22,294 nt of DNA from an uncultured Frankineae bacterium (GTDB taxonomy: Bacteria > Actinomycetota > Actinomycetes > Mycobacteriales > SCTD01), in the NCBI GenBank assembly GCA_902805805.1, contig CADCUE010000287.1, forward strand, positions 1 through 22,294, given 5' to 3'. Under the pieces are notes generated by a model that was not told the DNA's origin, searched no databases, and was given only the letters and a program-made list of their open reading frames with translations. This document shows, piece by piece, positions 1 to 7,382 of the stretch. Position 1 is the first letter of the stretch, and each line of letters starts with the position of its first letter. The position numbers and the translations under genes are program-made.

Positions 1-1
1 C

Positions 2-277
2 CTCTACAAGGTCGTCGTCGACGGCTACGCGGTCCCGGCCGGCACGACGACGTACGACTACGTCGACGTGTTCGCCAACCCGGCCTTCGGAGCCGTCGCC
101 GTCACCGACGCGGACGCCTCGCGTCCCGCCGGGAGGTCCTGGACCGTGCCGGGCACCGTGACGGCGAAGTCCGCTCCGGCCGCCGGCCGCGTCCTGCTCG
201 GCAGCGTGCAGGTGCGGACCGACAGCAACGTGCTCGTCGGCTCCGGCGACGTGGTCGTCCGCAGCGTCACCCCGTAG
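2..277 (+). CDS. C-terminal end of a probable secreted subtilisin-like (S8) peptidase, 5' truncated by the window
   Basis: An open frame enters from the left edge and ends with TAG at 275-277, giving 91 residues. The fragment looks like a beta-rich domain: a TTTYDYVDVF stretch, then NPAFGAVAV, and an ending with alternating Val/Ser/Gly (VGSGDVVVRSV). This resembles the C-terminal accessory domain of secreted actinobacterial S8 peptidases. No catalytic triad residues lie inside the window, so the family call rests only on general likeness of the tail. It could equally be the C-terminal domain of another exported protein. A strong hairpin 15 bases downstream probably ends the transcript. Confidence 0.5.
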   Translation, partial: LYKVVVDGYAVPAGTTTYDYVDVFANPAFGAVAVTDADASRPAGRSWTVPGTVTAKSAPAAGRVLLGSVQVRTDSNVLVGSGDVVVRSVTP

Positions 278-292
278 CAGCACCGCGCGACC

Positions 293-334
293 GACGGCGC
301 GCCGTCCGGGCTGATGCCCGGGCGGCGCGCCGTC
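293..334. terminator. Strong hairpin, probable bidirectional terminator
   Basis: Two 19-base arms (293-311 and 316-334) pair around a TGAT loop with a single G-T wobble. The arms contain GGCGCGCC. No T-tract follows, as is usual for terminators in high-GC actinobacteria. The hairpin lies between the ends of two convergent genes, the peptidase fragment and the DUF2784 gene, so it could stop both transcripts. Confidence 0.75.
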
Positions 335-374
335 GTCGTGCGCGGGGCACGGGTCGGCCTAAGGGCCGGCCGGC

Positions 375-746
375 TCAGGTGGCGGGTGCCGCCACGACCC
401 GCTGCGGGGTCCGCAGGACGATCACGTACGACAGCACGGCGAAGGCGATGCCGGCCAGCCAGACCGCCGTCTCGTACTGGGTGGGGTAGACGACGTCCCG
501 CAGGTAGTGGGCGGTGAAGCTGGCCTCGTAGGGCGTCTGGCCGCCGAGGGTGATCAGCCACTTCTCGAGCCGCGTGAGCGGGCAGGTGACCCCGGTCAGC
601 GTGACCGTGAGGCACCACATCGTGGTGGCCACGTGGGGCCACAGCCACAGGCGGTTGCGCAGCGCGAGGAAGCCGCCGAGGACGGCGTAGACGAGGAAGG
701 CCAGGTGCAGGAGGACGACGACTCCTGCGGCCAGGGTGGCAGCCAC
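375..746 (-). CDS. DUF2784 family small integral membrane protein
   Basis: This is a 123-residue protein with three or four hydrophobic segments. The family pattern is visible: a first helix (VVVLLHLAFLVYAVLGGFLAL), then HVATTMWCLTVTLTGVTCPLTRLEKWL, and a C-terminal helix after VVYPTQYETAVWL. DUF2784 proteins are usually about this long; their function is unknown. The frame is open to 905, but that extension would overlap the divergent glycosyltransferase, so the GTG at 746-744 was chosen. It removes a charged, low-complexity N-terminus and sits six bases after a TACGCT hexamer (753-758 on this strand). No Shine-Dalgarno sequence is seen. The gene ends facing the terminator hairpin at 293-334. 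Confidence 0.8.
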   Translation of the reverse strand: MAATLAAGVVVLLHLAFLVYAVLGGFLALRNRLWLWPHVATTMWCLTVTLTGVTCPLTRLEKWLITLGGQTPYEASFTAHYLRDVVYPTQYETAVWLAGIAFAVLSYVIVLRTPQRVVAAPAT

Positions 747-752
747 CCGCGC

Positions 753-758
753 AGCGTA
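753..758 (-). promoter_or_regulatory. -10 hexamer TACGCT for a leaderless DUF2784 mRNA
   Basis: TACGCT fits the actinobacterial TANNNT -10 consensus and ends six bases before the chosen GTG, so transcription would start at or next to the start codon. No convincing -35 is visible. Confidence 0.5.
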
Positions 759-855
759 TGCCCGCGATCTTGCGGCGCGCACCCTTTCGTCGGCAGAGGC
801 GACGCCGACCCGAGGACGATCCGGTAACGGCGGCGCCGGGACAGGCCTCGGCGAC

Positions 856-861
856 GACACT
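856..861 (+). promoter_or_regulatory. -10-like hexamer GACACT before the glycosyltransferase GTG
   Basis: GACACT ends six bases before the GTG at 868. The same GACACTGG block with the same spacing recurs before the alditol oxidase start at 2566. It departs from TANNNT at the first base, and no -35 is apparent. Confidence 0.35.
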
Positions 862-867
862 GGCGGC

Positions 868-2394
868 GTGGCCTCGGTGAGCTCGGCGGACCTCGTCGAG
901 GGCACGGCGCACCGGACCGGTGCTCGCCGCTTCCTCGGGCTCGTGTGCCTGGCGGTGGTGCTCGCGCGGGCGACGTACCTGTGGCAGCCGTTGCGGCACG
1001 ACGAGGGCGGCTACCTCTACATCGCGCGGCGTTGGCACAGCGGCGGGGAGTTCCTGTACGGCGACCACTTCGTGGACCGGCCGCCCCTGCTCATGACCAT
1101 CTTCCGGGTCGCGGCGGTCACCGACTGGGACGGCGCCATCCGCCTGATCGCCATCCCGTTCGCGCTGCTGTTCGTCCTGTCGGCCTGGTCCGCCGGCCGC
1201 CGGCTGCACGGTCCCGCCGGAGGACGGTGGTCGGCGCTCGTCGCGGGAGCGCTCACCTGCTCGCCGGCGATCGCCGCCGACCAGGCCGACGGGGAGCTGT
1301 TCGCGGCCGCCCTGGTGATGGCGAGCATCGCCGCAGCCCTGTCCGCCTCCTGCTCACGATCGTCCTTCCGACAGTGGGCGCTGGGCGCCCTGGCCGGTCT
1401 GCTCGCCGGCTGCGCCCCGCTGGTCAAGCAGAACGTGCTGGAGGGCGCGGTCTTCGTCGCCGTCCTCGTCGCGGTGAGCTGGTGGACGCGTCCGGAGTCG
1501 AGGGCCCGGCAGGTCCGCGTCGCGGTGGGGGCCGTGCTGGGCGCCACTGCGGCAGCGGGGCTGACGCTGCTGTGGGCGCTCACGGCGGGCGTCGCCCCGC
1601 TCGAGCTCTGGAACGAGCTCGCTGCCGTCCGGGCAGCGGCCTTCGACATCATCTGGTCGCAGAGCACCAGCGCCACGAAGGACCGGTTGCTCGGCATGCT
1701 GCTGCTGGGACTGGTCAGCGGCGTCTTCGCCGTCGTGCTGACCTGGCTGCTCGGCGGCCGCAGGACCGCCGCGCGGACGCCCGAGCACCTGGCCATCACG
1801 GCACTCGCGCTGTTCGGCGTCGCCTCGATCGCCGCCGGAGGCAGCTACTGGCCGAACTACCTGCTGCAGCTGGCGCCGGTGGCCGCGCTGGCCGCCGGTG
1901 TGCTCGCACCGTCGTCCTCGGCCTCGGGCCGCTGGATGCGGGTGTGGAGCCGCACGGTCGTCGGGGCGGCCGTCCTCGGCACGGTGCTCGTCCCGGTCGT
2001 CCACGCGACGGTCCCGTGGGTGTCCGCGCACCAGCTGACCGGCGACTGGCTGGGCGAGTCGAAGGTCCCGGGAGACACCGCGGTCGTGGCGTACGGCAAT
2101 CCCTCGATCCTGGAGGCGGCGGACGTCGACACGCCCTACGCGCACCTGTGGAGCGTGCCCATGCGCGTCCTCGACCCTGACCAGGCGCGGTTGAGGGCCA
2201 CGGTGTCCGGACCGGACGCGCCCGGGTGGATCCTGCAGGTCGACGGTCTCGACTCGTGGCGGATCGACCGCGGCGGGCGCCTGCGGCAGCTCGTCCGCGA
2301 GCGCTACCGCGTGGTCGCCACGATCTGCGACTACCCGGTCTGGCTGCGCCGTGACCTGGTCAGGGACCTCGCGCCGGCGCCGCGCTGCCCCTGA
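868..2394 (+). CDS. Polytopic GT-C fold glycosyltransferase (family 39/ArnT-like)
   Basis: This is a 508-residue membrane protein with about ten hydrophobic segments. Just after the first helix comes RHDEGGYLYIARRW (Asp45-Glu46), followed by FVDRPPLL at about 68-75. This acidic first extracytoplasmic loop plus the D-RPPLL element is typical of GT-C enzymes of the PMT/ArnT type, which use polyprenyl-phosphate sugars. The C-terminal 130 residues are more soluble. The acceptor is unknown. The frame is open from 736, but that start would put a Ser/Gly/Thr-rich segment in front and overlap the divergent DUF2784 gene. The GTG at 868 is preferred; a second GTG at 877 is possible. It stands alone with no glycan cluster around it. 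Confidence 0.75.
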   Translation: MASVSSADLVEGTAHRTGARRFLGLVCLAVVLARATYLWQPLRHDEGGYLYIARRWHSGGEFLYGDHFVDRPPLLMTIFRVAAVTDWDGAIRLIAIPFALLFVLSAWSAGRRLHGPAGGRWSALVAGALTCSPAIAADQADGELFAAALVMASIAAALSASCSRSSFRQWALGALAGLLAGCAPLVKQNVLEGAVFVAVLVAVSWWTRPESRARQVRVAVGAVLGATAAAGLTLLWALTAGVAPLELWNELAAVRAAAFDIIWSQSTSATKDRLLGMLLLGLVSGVFAVVLTWLLGGRRTAARTPEHLAITALALFGVASIAAGGSYWPNYLLQLAPVAALAAGVLAPSSSASGRWMRVWSRTVVGAAVLGTVLVPVVHATVPWVSAHQLTGDWLGESKVPGDTAVVAYGNPSILEAADVDTPYAHLWSVPMRVLDPDQARLRATVSGPDAPGWILQVDGLDSWRIDRGGRLRQLVRERYRVVATICDYPVWLRRDLVRDLAPAPRCP

Positions 2395-2553
2395 CGGCGG
2401 TGGCGCCGGCAGGCAGGCGGACCTCGCGCCCGGGCGCCCGGAGCTCAGGCGCCCGGCGTCGGCGCGACGTCGTCGTCGGTGCCCGAGCCCTCGACCACCT
2501 CACACGCTGCGCCGTGCAGGTCGCTGCCGCCGCCCGTCCGGCAGGACGGGGCC

Positions 2554-2559
2554 GACACT
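2554..2559 (+). promoter_or_regulatory. -10-like hexamer GACACT before the alditol oxidase GTG
   Basis: GACACT ends six bases before the GTG at 2566, and no Shine-Dalgarno sequence is present. The block matches the one before the gene at 868. No -35 was recognised. Confidence 0.35.
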
Positions 2560-2565
2560 GGTGAC

Positions 2566-3870
2566 GTGACCGCTCCGACCGTGCCGGCCTCCCCGCCCGG
2601 CGGTCGGGGGCGGACGAACTGGGCGGGCAACGTCGTCTTCCGCGCCGCGCGCGCGCACCGCCCGGAGTCCGTCCCCGAGCTGCAGCGGATCGTGGCCGCC
2701 GCCGACCGCGTCAGGGCCGTCGGGACGGGCCACTCGTTCAACCGCGTCGCCGACACCGGCGGCGACCAGGTCTGCGTCGCCGGGCTGCCGCGGGAGCTCG
2801 AGGTCGACACGGCCCGGAGCACGGTGCGGCTGTCCGCCGGCACGCGCTTCGGCGAGCTCGTGGGACCGCTGCACCAGGCGGGGTTCGCGCTGCACAACCT
2901 CGGCTCGCTGCCCCACATCTCCGTCGCGGGTGCGGTCGCGACCGGGACGCACGGCTCCGGGGACCGCAACGGCACGCTCGCCTCGGCGGTGACGGCGGTC
3001 GAGCTGGTGACCGCCGACGGCGGCCTGCGGCGGCTCTCCCGCGCCGCGGACCCGGACTGCTTCGACGGCTGCGTCGTCGCCCTGGGCGGGCTGGGCGTGG
3101 TCACGACGCTCGAGCTGGACCTGCAGCCGACCTACGACCTGCGCCAGTACGTCTACGAGGGCCTGCCTCTCGCGACGCTGCACGAGCGCTTCGACGAGGT
3201 CCTGTCGGCCGGCTACAGCGTCAGCGTCTTCTCCGACTGGCGCAGCGGCCGGGCCGACCAGGTGTGGCGCAGGCTCCGGCCCGGCCCCGACGACCCGGCC
3301 GACGCCCCGCCCGAGTGGCTGGGCGCGACCCTGGCCGACGGCCCGCGCCACCCGATCCCGGGCATGCCGGGTGGGATCTGCACCGAGCAGCTCGGGGTGG
3401 CGGGGCCCTGGCACGCGCGGCTGCCGTACTTCCGCCTGGAGTTCACCCCGAGCAGCGGTGACGAGCTGCAGTCGGAGTGGTTCGTCCGCAGGCAGGACGG
3501 CCCTGACGCGCTGCGCGCGCTCGAGCCGCTGCGGGACCGGATCGCCGCGGTCCTGCAGATGAGCGAGGTGCGCACGATCGCGGCCGACGACCTGTGGCTG
3601 AGCCCGAGCGCCGGCCGGGACACGGCGGCCCTGCACTTCACCTGGGTGAAGGACGAGGCGGCCGTGGCGCCGGTCGTGAGCGCTGTCGAGGAGGTCCTGT
3701 CGGCCTTCGGCGCACGGCCGCACTGGGGGAAGGTGTTCGCGACGGCCCCCGGAGCGCTGCGCGAGCGGTACGAGCGGTACGAGCAGTTCGAGCGCCTGCT
3801 GCGGGAGGCCGACCCGGCCGGCACGTTCCGCAACCCGATGATGGACGCGTGCTTCCCCGGCGGTCGCTGA
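2566..3870 (+). CDS. Alditol (xylitol/sorbitol) oxidase, FAD-linked
   Basis: The 434-residue product is a VAO-type flavoprotein closely resembling Streptomyces AldO, which oxidises sugar alcohols at C1 and reduces O2 to H2O2. The FAD-binding domain starts with TNWAGN. It then shows GTGHSFN, where His56 matches the covalent flavin-attachment His of AldO, and SLPHISVAGAVATGTHGSG. The C-terminal domain keeps the active-site elements known from AldO: EVRT (Glu and Arg), HFTWV (Thr) and RPHWGK (Lys). The frame opens at 2479, but the GTG at 2566 fits the family N-terminus and a -10-like hexamer. D-arabinono-lactone or gulonolactone oxidase is the alternative; the active-site set favours alditol oxidase. 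No polyol transporter or kinase lies next to it. Confidence 0.85.
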   Translation: MTAPTVPASPPGGRGRTNWAGNVVFRAARAHRPESVPELQRIVAAADRVRAVGTGHSFNRVADTGGDQVCVAGLPRELEVDTARSTVRLSAGTRFGELVGPLHQAGFALHNLGSLPHISVAGAVATGTHGSGDRNGTLASAVTAVELVTADGGLRRLSRAADPDCFDGCVVALGGLGVVTTLELDLQPTYDLRQYVYEGLPLATLHERFDEVLSAGYSVSVFSDWRSGRADQVWRRLRPGPDDPADAPPEWLGATLADGPRHPIPGMPGGICTEQLGVAGPWHARLPYFRLEFTPSSGDELQSEWFVRRQDGPDALRALEPLRDRIAAVLQMSEVRTIAADDLWLSPSAGRDTAALHFTWVKDEAAVAPVVSAVEEVLSAFGARPHWGKVFATAPGALRERYERYEQFERLLREADPAGTFRNPMMDACFPGGR

Positions 3871-3934
3871 GCACTGTCCGGACGCGCGCGTCGCCGGGGA
3901 GCGACCCGCAGTGCGCACGTCCGAGCCGCCGCAG

Positions 3935-3940
3935 CAGACT
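3935..3940 (+). promoter_or_regulatory. -10-like hexamer CAGACT before pheA
   Basis: CAGACT is one base from the strong actinobacterial -10 TAGACT. It ends six bases before the ATG at 3947 and no Shine-Dalgarno sequence is present, consistent with a leaderless mRNA. Confidence 0.45.
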
Positions 3941-3946
3941 CCTCCC

Positions 3947-5128
3947 ATGGACGTCACCCCCGACCTGGCGCACCTGCGCCACGAGCTCGACCAGGTCGAC
4001 CGACAGCTGGTCGAGCTGATCGCCCGCCGGCTCGAGGTCGTGGCGGCGGTCGGACGGGCCAAGGCCGTCTCCGACACCCCGGTGCGCGACGTCGACCGGG
4101 AGCGGGCGGTGCTCGACGGGGTCGTGGCCCTCGCCGAGGAACGGGGCGTGGCGGGTGATCTCGTCCGTCGGATCTTCCGCGAGATCATCGGGCACGCGGT
4201 CGACCGGCAGGTCGCCGAGCTCACGGGAACGTCCGACCGGCCGCTGGTGGTCGCCTTCCAGGGCACGGAGCACGCCTACAGCCACCTGGCCGCGCAGAAG
4301 CACATGGCCGGTCGGCGGCAGGAGGCGACCTACGAGGGGCACGTCACGTTCGCCGACGCGATCGCGGCGCTGCTGGCCGGCAGCTGCGACCTGGCGTTCC
4401 TGCCGATCGAGAACACCACGGCCGGCAGCATCAACCAGGTCTACGACCTGCTGCAGGGCAGCGACGTCCACGTCGTGGGCGAGGAGACCTGGCGGGTCGA
4501 CCACTGCCTGGCGGCGGTCGCCGACGTCGCGGTGTCGGCCCTGACGCGCGTCCTGTCGCACCCGCAGGGGCTCGAGCAGTGCGCGGCGTTCCTGCGCTCG
4601 CTGCCGGGGGCGGTGCCGGTCACGGTCTTCGACACGGCGGAGGCGATGCGCGCCGTCGCCGAGCAGGGCGACCCGACGTGGGCCGCGATCGGTTCGGCCG
4701 AAGCGGCCGAGGCGCACCGGCTGGTGGTGCTGCGCCGCGGTCTGGCCGACCGGACGGAGAACTGGACCCGGTTCCTCCTGCTGTCCCGCACCCCGGCCCG
4801 GGTGCCCGAGCGGGTGCCGAGCAAGACGAGCCTGGTGCTCGTCACCCGGCACGAGGAGGGCGCGCTGCTGCGGTGCCTCGAGATCCTGTCGCGCAGCGGT
4901 CACTCGATGACCAAGCTCGAGTCACGACCGCGGCCGGGGAGCCCGTTCGAGTACCTGTTCTTCCTCGACTTCGAGGGCAACCTGGCCGATCCGGGGACCG
5001 CCGAGGTCGTCGACCGCCTGCGCGAGGCGGCGCTGGCGCTCAAGGTGCTCGGGAGCTACCCGGCCAAGGTGGTGCGCGCCGACACGCAGGGCGGCGACGA
5101 CCTGGAGGCGGTGCTCGGCGCCGGCTGA
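3947..5128 (+). CDS. pheA: Bifunctional chorismate mutase/prephenate dehydratase (P-protein)
   Basis: The product has 393 residues and three domains: an AroQ-type chorismate mutase (about 1-90), prephenate dehydratase (about 97-280) and a regulatory ACT domain (about 290-375). It would convert chorismate to phenylpyruvate for phenylalanine synthesis. The mutase keeps Arg11, Arg28, Lys39, Asp48, Arg51 and Glu52, the same numbers as in the E. coli P-protein, with Gln87 near the family Gln88. The dehydratase has FQGTEHAYSHLA, LPIENTTAGSI and the catalytic Thr in NWTRF (Thr274). The ACT domain has the Phe-binding ESRP motif (325-328). The ATG at 3947 was chosen over 3911 because the mutase helix begins right after it. 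Many actinobacteria keep these activities on separate proteins, so the fusion is notable. Confidence 0.92.
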   Translation: MDVTPDLAHLRHELDQVDRQLVELIARRLEVVAAVGRAKAVSDTPVRDVDRERAVLDGVVALAEERGVAGDLVRRIFREIIGHAVDRQVAELTGTSDRPLVVAFQGTEHAYSHLAAQKHMAGRRQEATYEGHVTFADAIAALLAGSCDLAFLPIENTTAGSINQVYDLLQGSDVHVVGEETWRVDHCLAAVADVAVSALTRVLSHPQGLEQCAAFLRSLPGAVPVTVFDTAEAMRAVAEQGDPTWAAIGSAEAAEAHRLVVLRRGLADRTENWTRFLLLSRTPARVPERVPSKTSLVLVTRHEEGALLRCLEILSRSGHSMTKLESRPRPGSPFEYLFFLDFEGNLADPGTAEVVDRLREAALALKVLGSYPAKVVRADTQGGDDLEAVLGAG

Positions 5129-5129
5129 C

Positions 5130-5143
5130 GGGGCAGACGCCCC
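5130..5143 (+). terminator. Short GC hairpin just after pheA
   Basis: GGGGC (5130-5134) and GCCCC (5139-5143) pair around AGAC, two bases after the pheA stop. No T-run follows. It is a weak terminator candidate between the convergent pheA and the kinase gene. Confidence 0.4.
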
Positions 5144-5203
5144 CGACGCCCGTGCCCTCGGCATCACCGCGCTGCACCGGCTGTTCGAGCACCACGGCCG
5201 GCT

Positions 5204-5806
5204 CTAGCCGCTGAGGTCCGTCGGCTCGTCCGGGTGCCGGCGTGCCGCGTCCCGCAGGGGTCCCTCGGCCCAGCGACGGACGGCGCGGCGGTCCGTCAGC
5301 CGGACGACCGCGAGCTCCGGGCGCTGCTCGCCCAGCGCCCGCACCCGCGGCCCGGTCCTGGCGTGGGAGGACCACGCCCAGCGCACGACGTGCTCGGGGT
5401 CGGTGAGGACGCGCCACAGCGCAGGCTCGACGTTGCCGTTCCACAGCACCTCCCGGCGAAGGCGCCGACGGACGGTGCGGCCGACGACGCCGCGCATGAC
5501 CGAGGCCCGGCTCAGGTCGAGCCACACGAGCAGCTCGGCCCGTCCGGCCAGCAGGTCGCGGACCTCGTCGTACTGCCACTCGGTGACCCAGCCCGGCGTG
5601 GCGGCCAGGCGCCGGACGTCGGTCCCGAAGGACGGCCGGGGCGTCCAGGCGGGTCCGTGGTGCAGGGCGTCGAGCTCGACGTGCGGCACGCCCAGCCGCG
5701 CGCTCACGACCGCGGCCAGCCTCGTCTTGCCGGCTCCCGACGTGCCTGCCACGAGGACACGCCGCGGCCGGCCGGGCAGCGCGTCGTCAGGGCCGAGCAG
5801 CGGCAC
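5204..5806 (-). CDS. Small P-loop kinase-like protein (adenylate kinase/topology-modulation type)
   Basis: The product is 200 residues with a Walker A motif GTSGAGKT (21-28), followed by [12 protein letters not shown] and a [11 protein letters not shown] segment with VWLDLS as a probable Walker B strand. The Arg-rich region ([13 protein letters not shown]) could be a lid. This is the pattern of small proteins annotated as adenylate-kinase-related or 'topology modulation' (FlaR-like). True substrates are unknown, so I name only the fold. The start is GTG at 5806-5804, four bases after the stop of the UDP-glucose pyrophosphorylase gene on the same strand, so the two are probably cotranscribed and translationally coupled. 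The gene converges on pheA. Confidence 0.75.
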   Translation of the reverse strand: MPLLGPDDALPGRPRRVLVAGTSGAGKTRLAAVVSARLGVPHVELDALHHGPAWTPRPSFGTDVRRLAATPGWVTEWQYDEVRDLLAGRAELLVWLDLSRASVMRGVVGRTVRRRLRREVLWNGNVEPALWRVLTDPEHVVRWAWSSHARTGPRVRALGEQRPELAVVRLTDRRAVRRWAEGPLRDAARRHPDEPTDLSG

Positions 5807-5810
5807 GGCG

Positions 5811-7181
5811 TCAGCCGCGCAGGATCTCGCCGTCCTCGACGTGGCGCGGGCCGACGACGTCGACCGAGCCCTCGACCACCACCCCCGCGCCGAAGGTGAC
5901 GTCGCCCGTCACGGTCAGGCGGTCGCACCGTCGCAGCGACGGCGCGCCACCGGCGAAGCGGCGCTCGAAGCCCGGCAGGAACCGGAACAGCTCCTTGTCG
6001 AGCGCCACGACCGGCGGTGGCCCGTCGAACGTCGCCTCCAGCGCGCCCTCCGCCGTCAGCTCGTAGGCGTCCGAGCGCACCACCAGCAGGTCGTCGGTCG
6101 TCTTCACGGGGGCGAAGCGCCGACGCGGGACGTGCACGGCACGGGCGCCCTCGACGGACCCGATGGCGGCCCCCATCGCCGTCTCGAGCTGCAGGACCGG
6201 GGTGCTGCTGGGGTCCGACGGGTCGACGGTCTTGCGGTTGACGATGAGGGGCAGGGCCGGCCCGCCCGGATCGGCCGCCTGCAGCTCGCGCAGCGCCTGC
6301 AGGTCGATCCACAGGTTGTTGGTGTTGTAGTAGCGCCAGCGGTCCACGTCGGTGAACGACTCGTCGCCCGGCGGCACCTGCGCGGTCTCCCGCAGGACGG
6401 TGCGGCCGCGGTGGTGGGCGAGATGGCCGCCCTTGCGGTCGGCGGCGGTGCCGCGGACCGCCTCCATCGCGAACGGCACGCCCTCCGCTGCCACCCAGGA
6501 CGCCAGCCGCGGGTCGGGGATCGCCCCGAGGTTGTCGGCGTTGGACACGAAGCACCAGCGGACGTCGGCCGCCAGCAGCGCGTCGAGGGTGCCCGACGCG
6601 GCCAGAGCCGTGTAGAGATCACCGTGCCCCGGTGGGCACCACTCCAGCTCCGGGTTCTGCGGCCACTCCACGGGCTGGAAGTCGCTGGCGCGCAGCTTGG
6701 GCTCCCGTCCCTGCAGGAAGTCCAGTGGGACCGGCCCGTTCTCGCGCGTGCCGGGGTGCGCGTCCAGCGCCGAGAGCGAGGGACCGCGGGTCGACGGGGA
6801 GTTCATGAGCATCAGCGGCAGCCGCGCGGCGTACCGCCCGCGCAGGGACAGCACCTGCGTGGTGAAGATGTCGAGGAAGCTCCTGCCCGGCTTGACCTGG
6901 AGCAGCGACTTGGGCCCGGACAGGCCCATGCTCGTGCCGAGGCCGCCGTTCAGCTTGACCACGACGAGGCGGTCGAGCACCGACCGCGCCTCGGTCTCCG
7001 AGGGCTCCGGCAGGTCCTCGAGCCGTGGCAGGTCGGGCAGCGGCTCGAGCTCGCTGCCGGGCAGCTGACCGGCGTCGGACGCTGTCAGCTGCTCGAGACG
7101 GCGGCGCAGCGCGGCCAGCTCCGTGGGGTGGGCGCCGGCAGCCGAGGCCTTGGCAAGGGTCGTCTCGGTGGCGCCGGGCAT
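5811..7181 (-). CDS. UTP-glucose-1-phosphate uridylyltransferase, eukaryotic (UDPGP) type
   Basis: The 456-residue product belongs to the UDPGP family typical of eukaryotes and some actinobacteria (e.g. bifidobacteria), not to the shorter bacterial GalU family. The nucleotide-binding loop is [10 protein letters not shown] (about 77-86), followed by GPKS with Lys91. Further family elements are PPGHGDLY (uridine/sugar pocket), VSNADNLG, a YYNTNNLW segment and KTTDDLL. The end ([18 protein letters not shown]) looks like the left-handed beta-helix seen in UGPases. It would make UDP-glucose from glucose-1-phosphate and UTP in the cytosol. The ATG at 7181-7179 gives the full family length. Four bases separate its stop from the downstream kinase-like gene. 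Confidence 0.88.
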   Translation of the reverse strand: MPGATETTLAKASAAGAHPTELAALRRRLEQLTASDAGQLPGSELEPLPDLPRLEDLPEPSETEARSVLDRLVVVKLNGGLGTSMGLSGPKSLLQVKPGRSFLDIFTTQVLSLRGRYAARLPLMLMNSPSTRGPSLSALDAHPGTRENGPVPLDFLQGREPKLRASDFQPVEWPQNPELEWCPPGHGDLYTALAASGTLDALLAADVRWCFVSNADNLGAIPDPRLASWVAAEGVPFAMEAVRGTAADRKGGHLAHHRGRTVLRETAQVPPGDESFTDVDRWRYYNTNNLWIDLQALRELQAADPGGPALPLIVNRKTVDPSDPSSTPVLQLETAMGAAIGSVEGARAVHVPRRRFAPVKTTDDLLVVRSDAYELTAEGALEATFDGPPPVVALDKELFRFLPGFERRFAGGAPSLRRCDRLTVTGDVTFGAGVVVEGSVDVVGPRHVEDGEILRG

Positions 7182-7187
7182 GCGCCA

Positions 7188-7193
7188 GTCCTA
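7188..7193 (-). promoter_or_regulatory. -10-like hexamer TAGGAC before the UDP-glucose pyrophosphorylase ATG
   Basis: On the minus strand TAGGAC ends six bases before the ATG, matching the spacing seen at other leaderless candidates here. The overlapping AGGA could instead act as a short Shine-Dalgarno, so the two readings cannot be separated by eye. Confidence 0.35.
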
Positions 7194-7275
7194 CCCTCTG
7201 CTCGCGCGCAGCAGCGCACCGGGGCCTCGCGGCGGCTGTCACCGCGACGAGGTGGGAGTCCTGGCCGGCGCTGGC

Positions 7276-7281
7276 TATCGT
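7276..7281 (+). promoter_or_regulatory. Possible -10 (TATCGT) for the betaine transport operon
   Basis: TATCGT matches TANNNT and would leave a 5' leader of about 95 bases before the ATG at 7383. The leader contains a C-run facing a G-run (about 7312-7327) that could fold. No clear -35 is seen. Confidence 0.3.
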
Positions 7282-7382
7282 GGCCGGGTCGTCCCGTCCG
7301 GTCCCCGTCGTCCCCCGCCCCGGGGGGAGAACGGCCGACGAGACGGTACGCGGGAACGCCGACCGCTCGAGGAGAGGCCGTC

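Noticed and set aside
736..867. Extended N-termini of the DUF2784 and glycosyltransferase genes that overlap each other
   Set aside because: Both extensions are low-complexity and exclude each other; GTG starts with -10-like hexamers at 746 and 868 resolve the overlap.
2500..4903. Long minus-strand open frames opposite the alditol oxidase and pheA
   Set aside because: The plus-strand products have full family motifs; the antisense products are low-complexity with none.
5403..7382. Extending the betaine ATPase start far upstream (frame open for 660 codons)
   Set aside because: The extension is antisense to the pyrophosphorylase and kinase genes, has no family likeness, and a strong ribosome site marks ATG 7383.
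7282..7382. A c-di-AMP (ydaO-type) or other riboswitch in the betaine operon leader
   Set aside because: The leader is short, and I could not find the conserved ydaO core blocks; only a generic C-run/G-run hairpin is visible.
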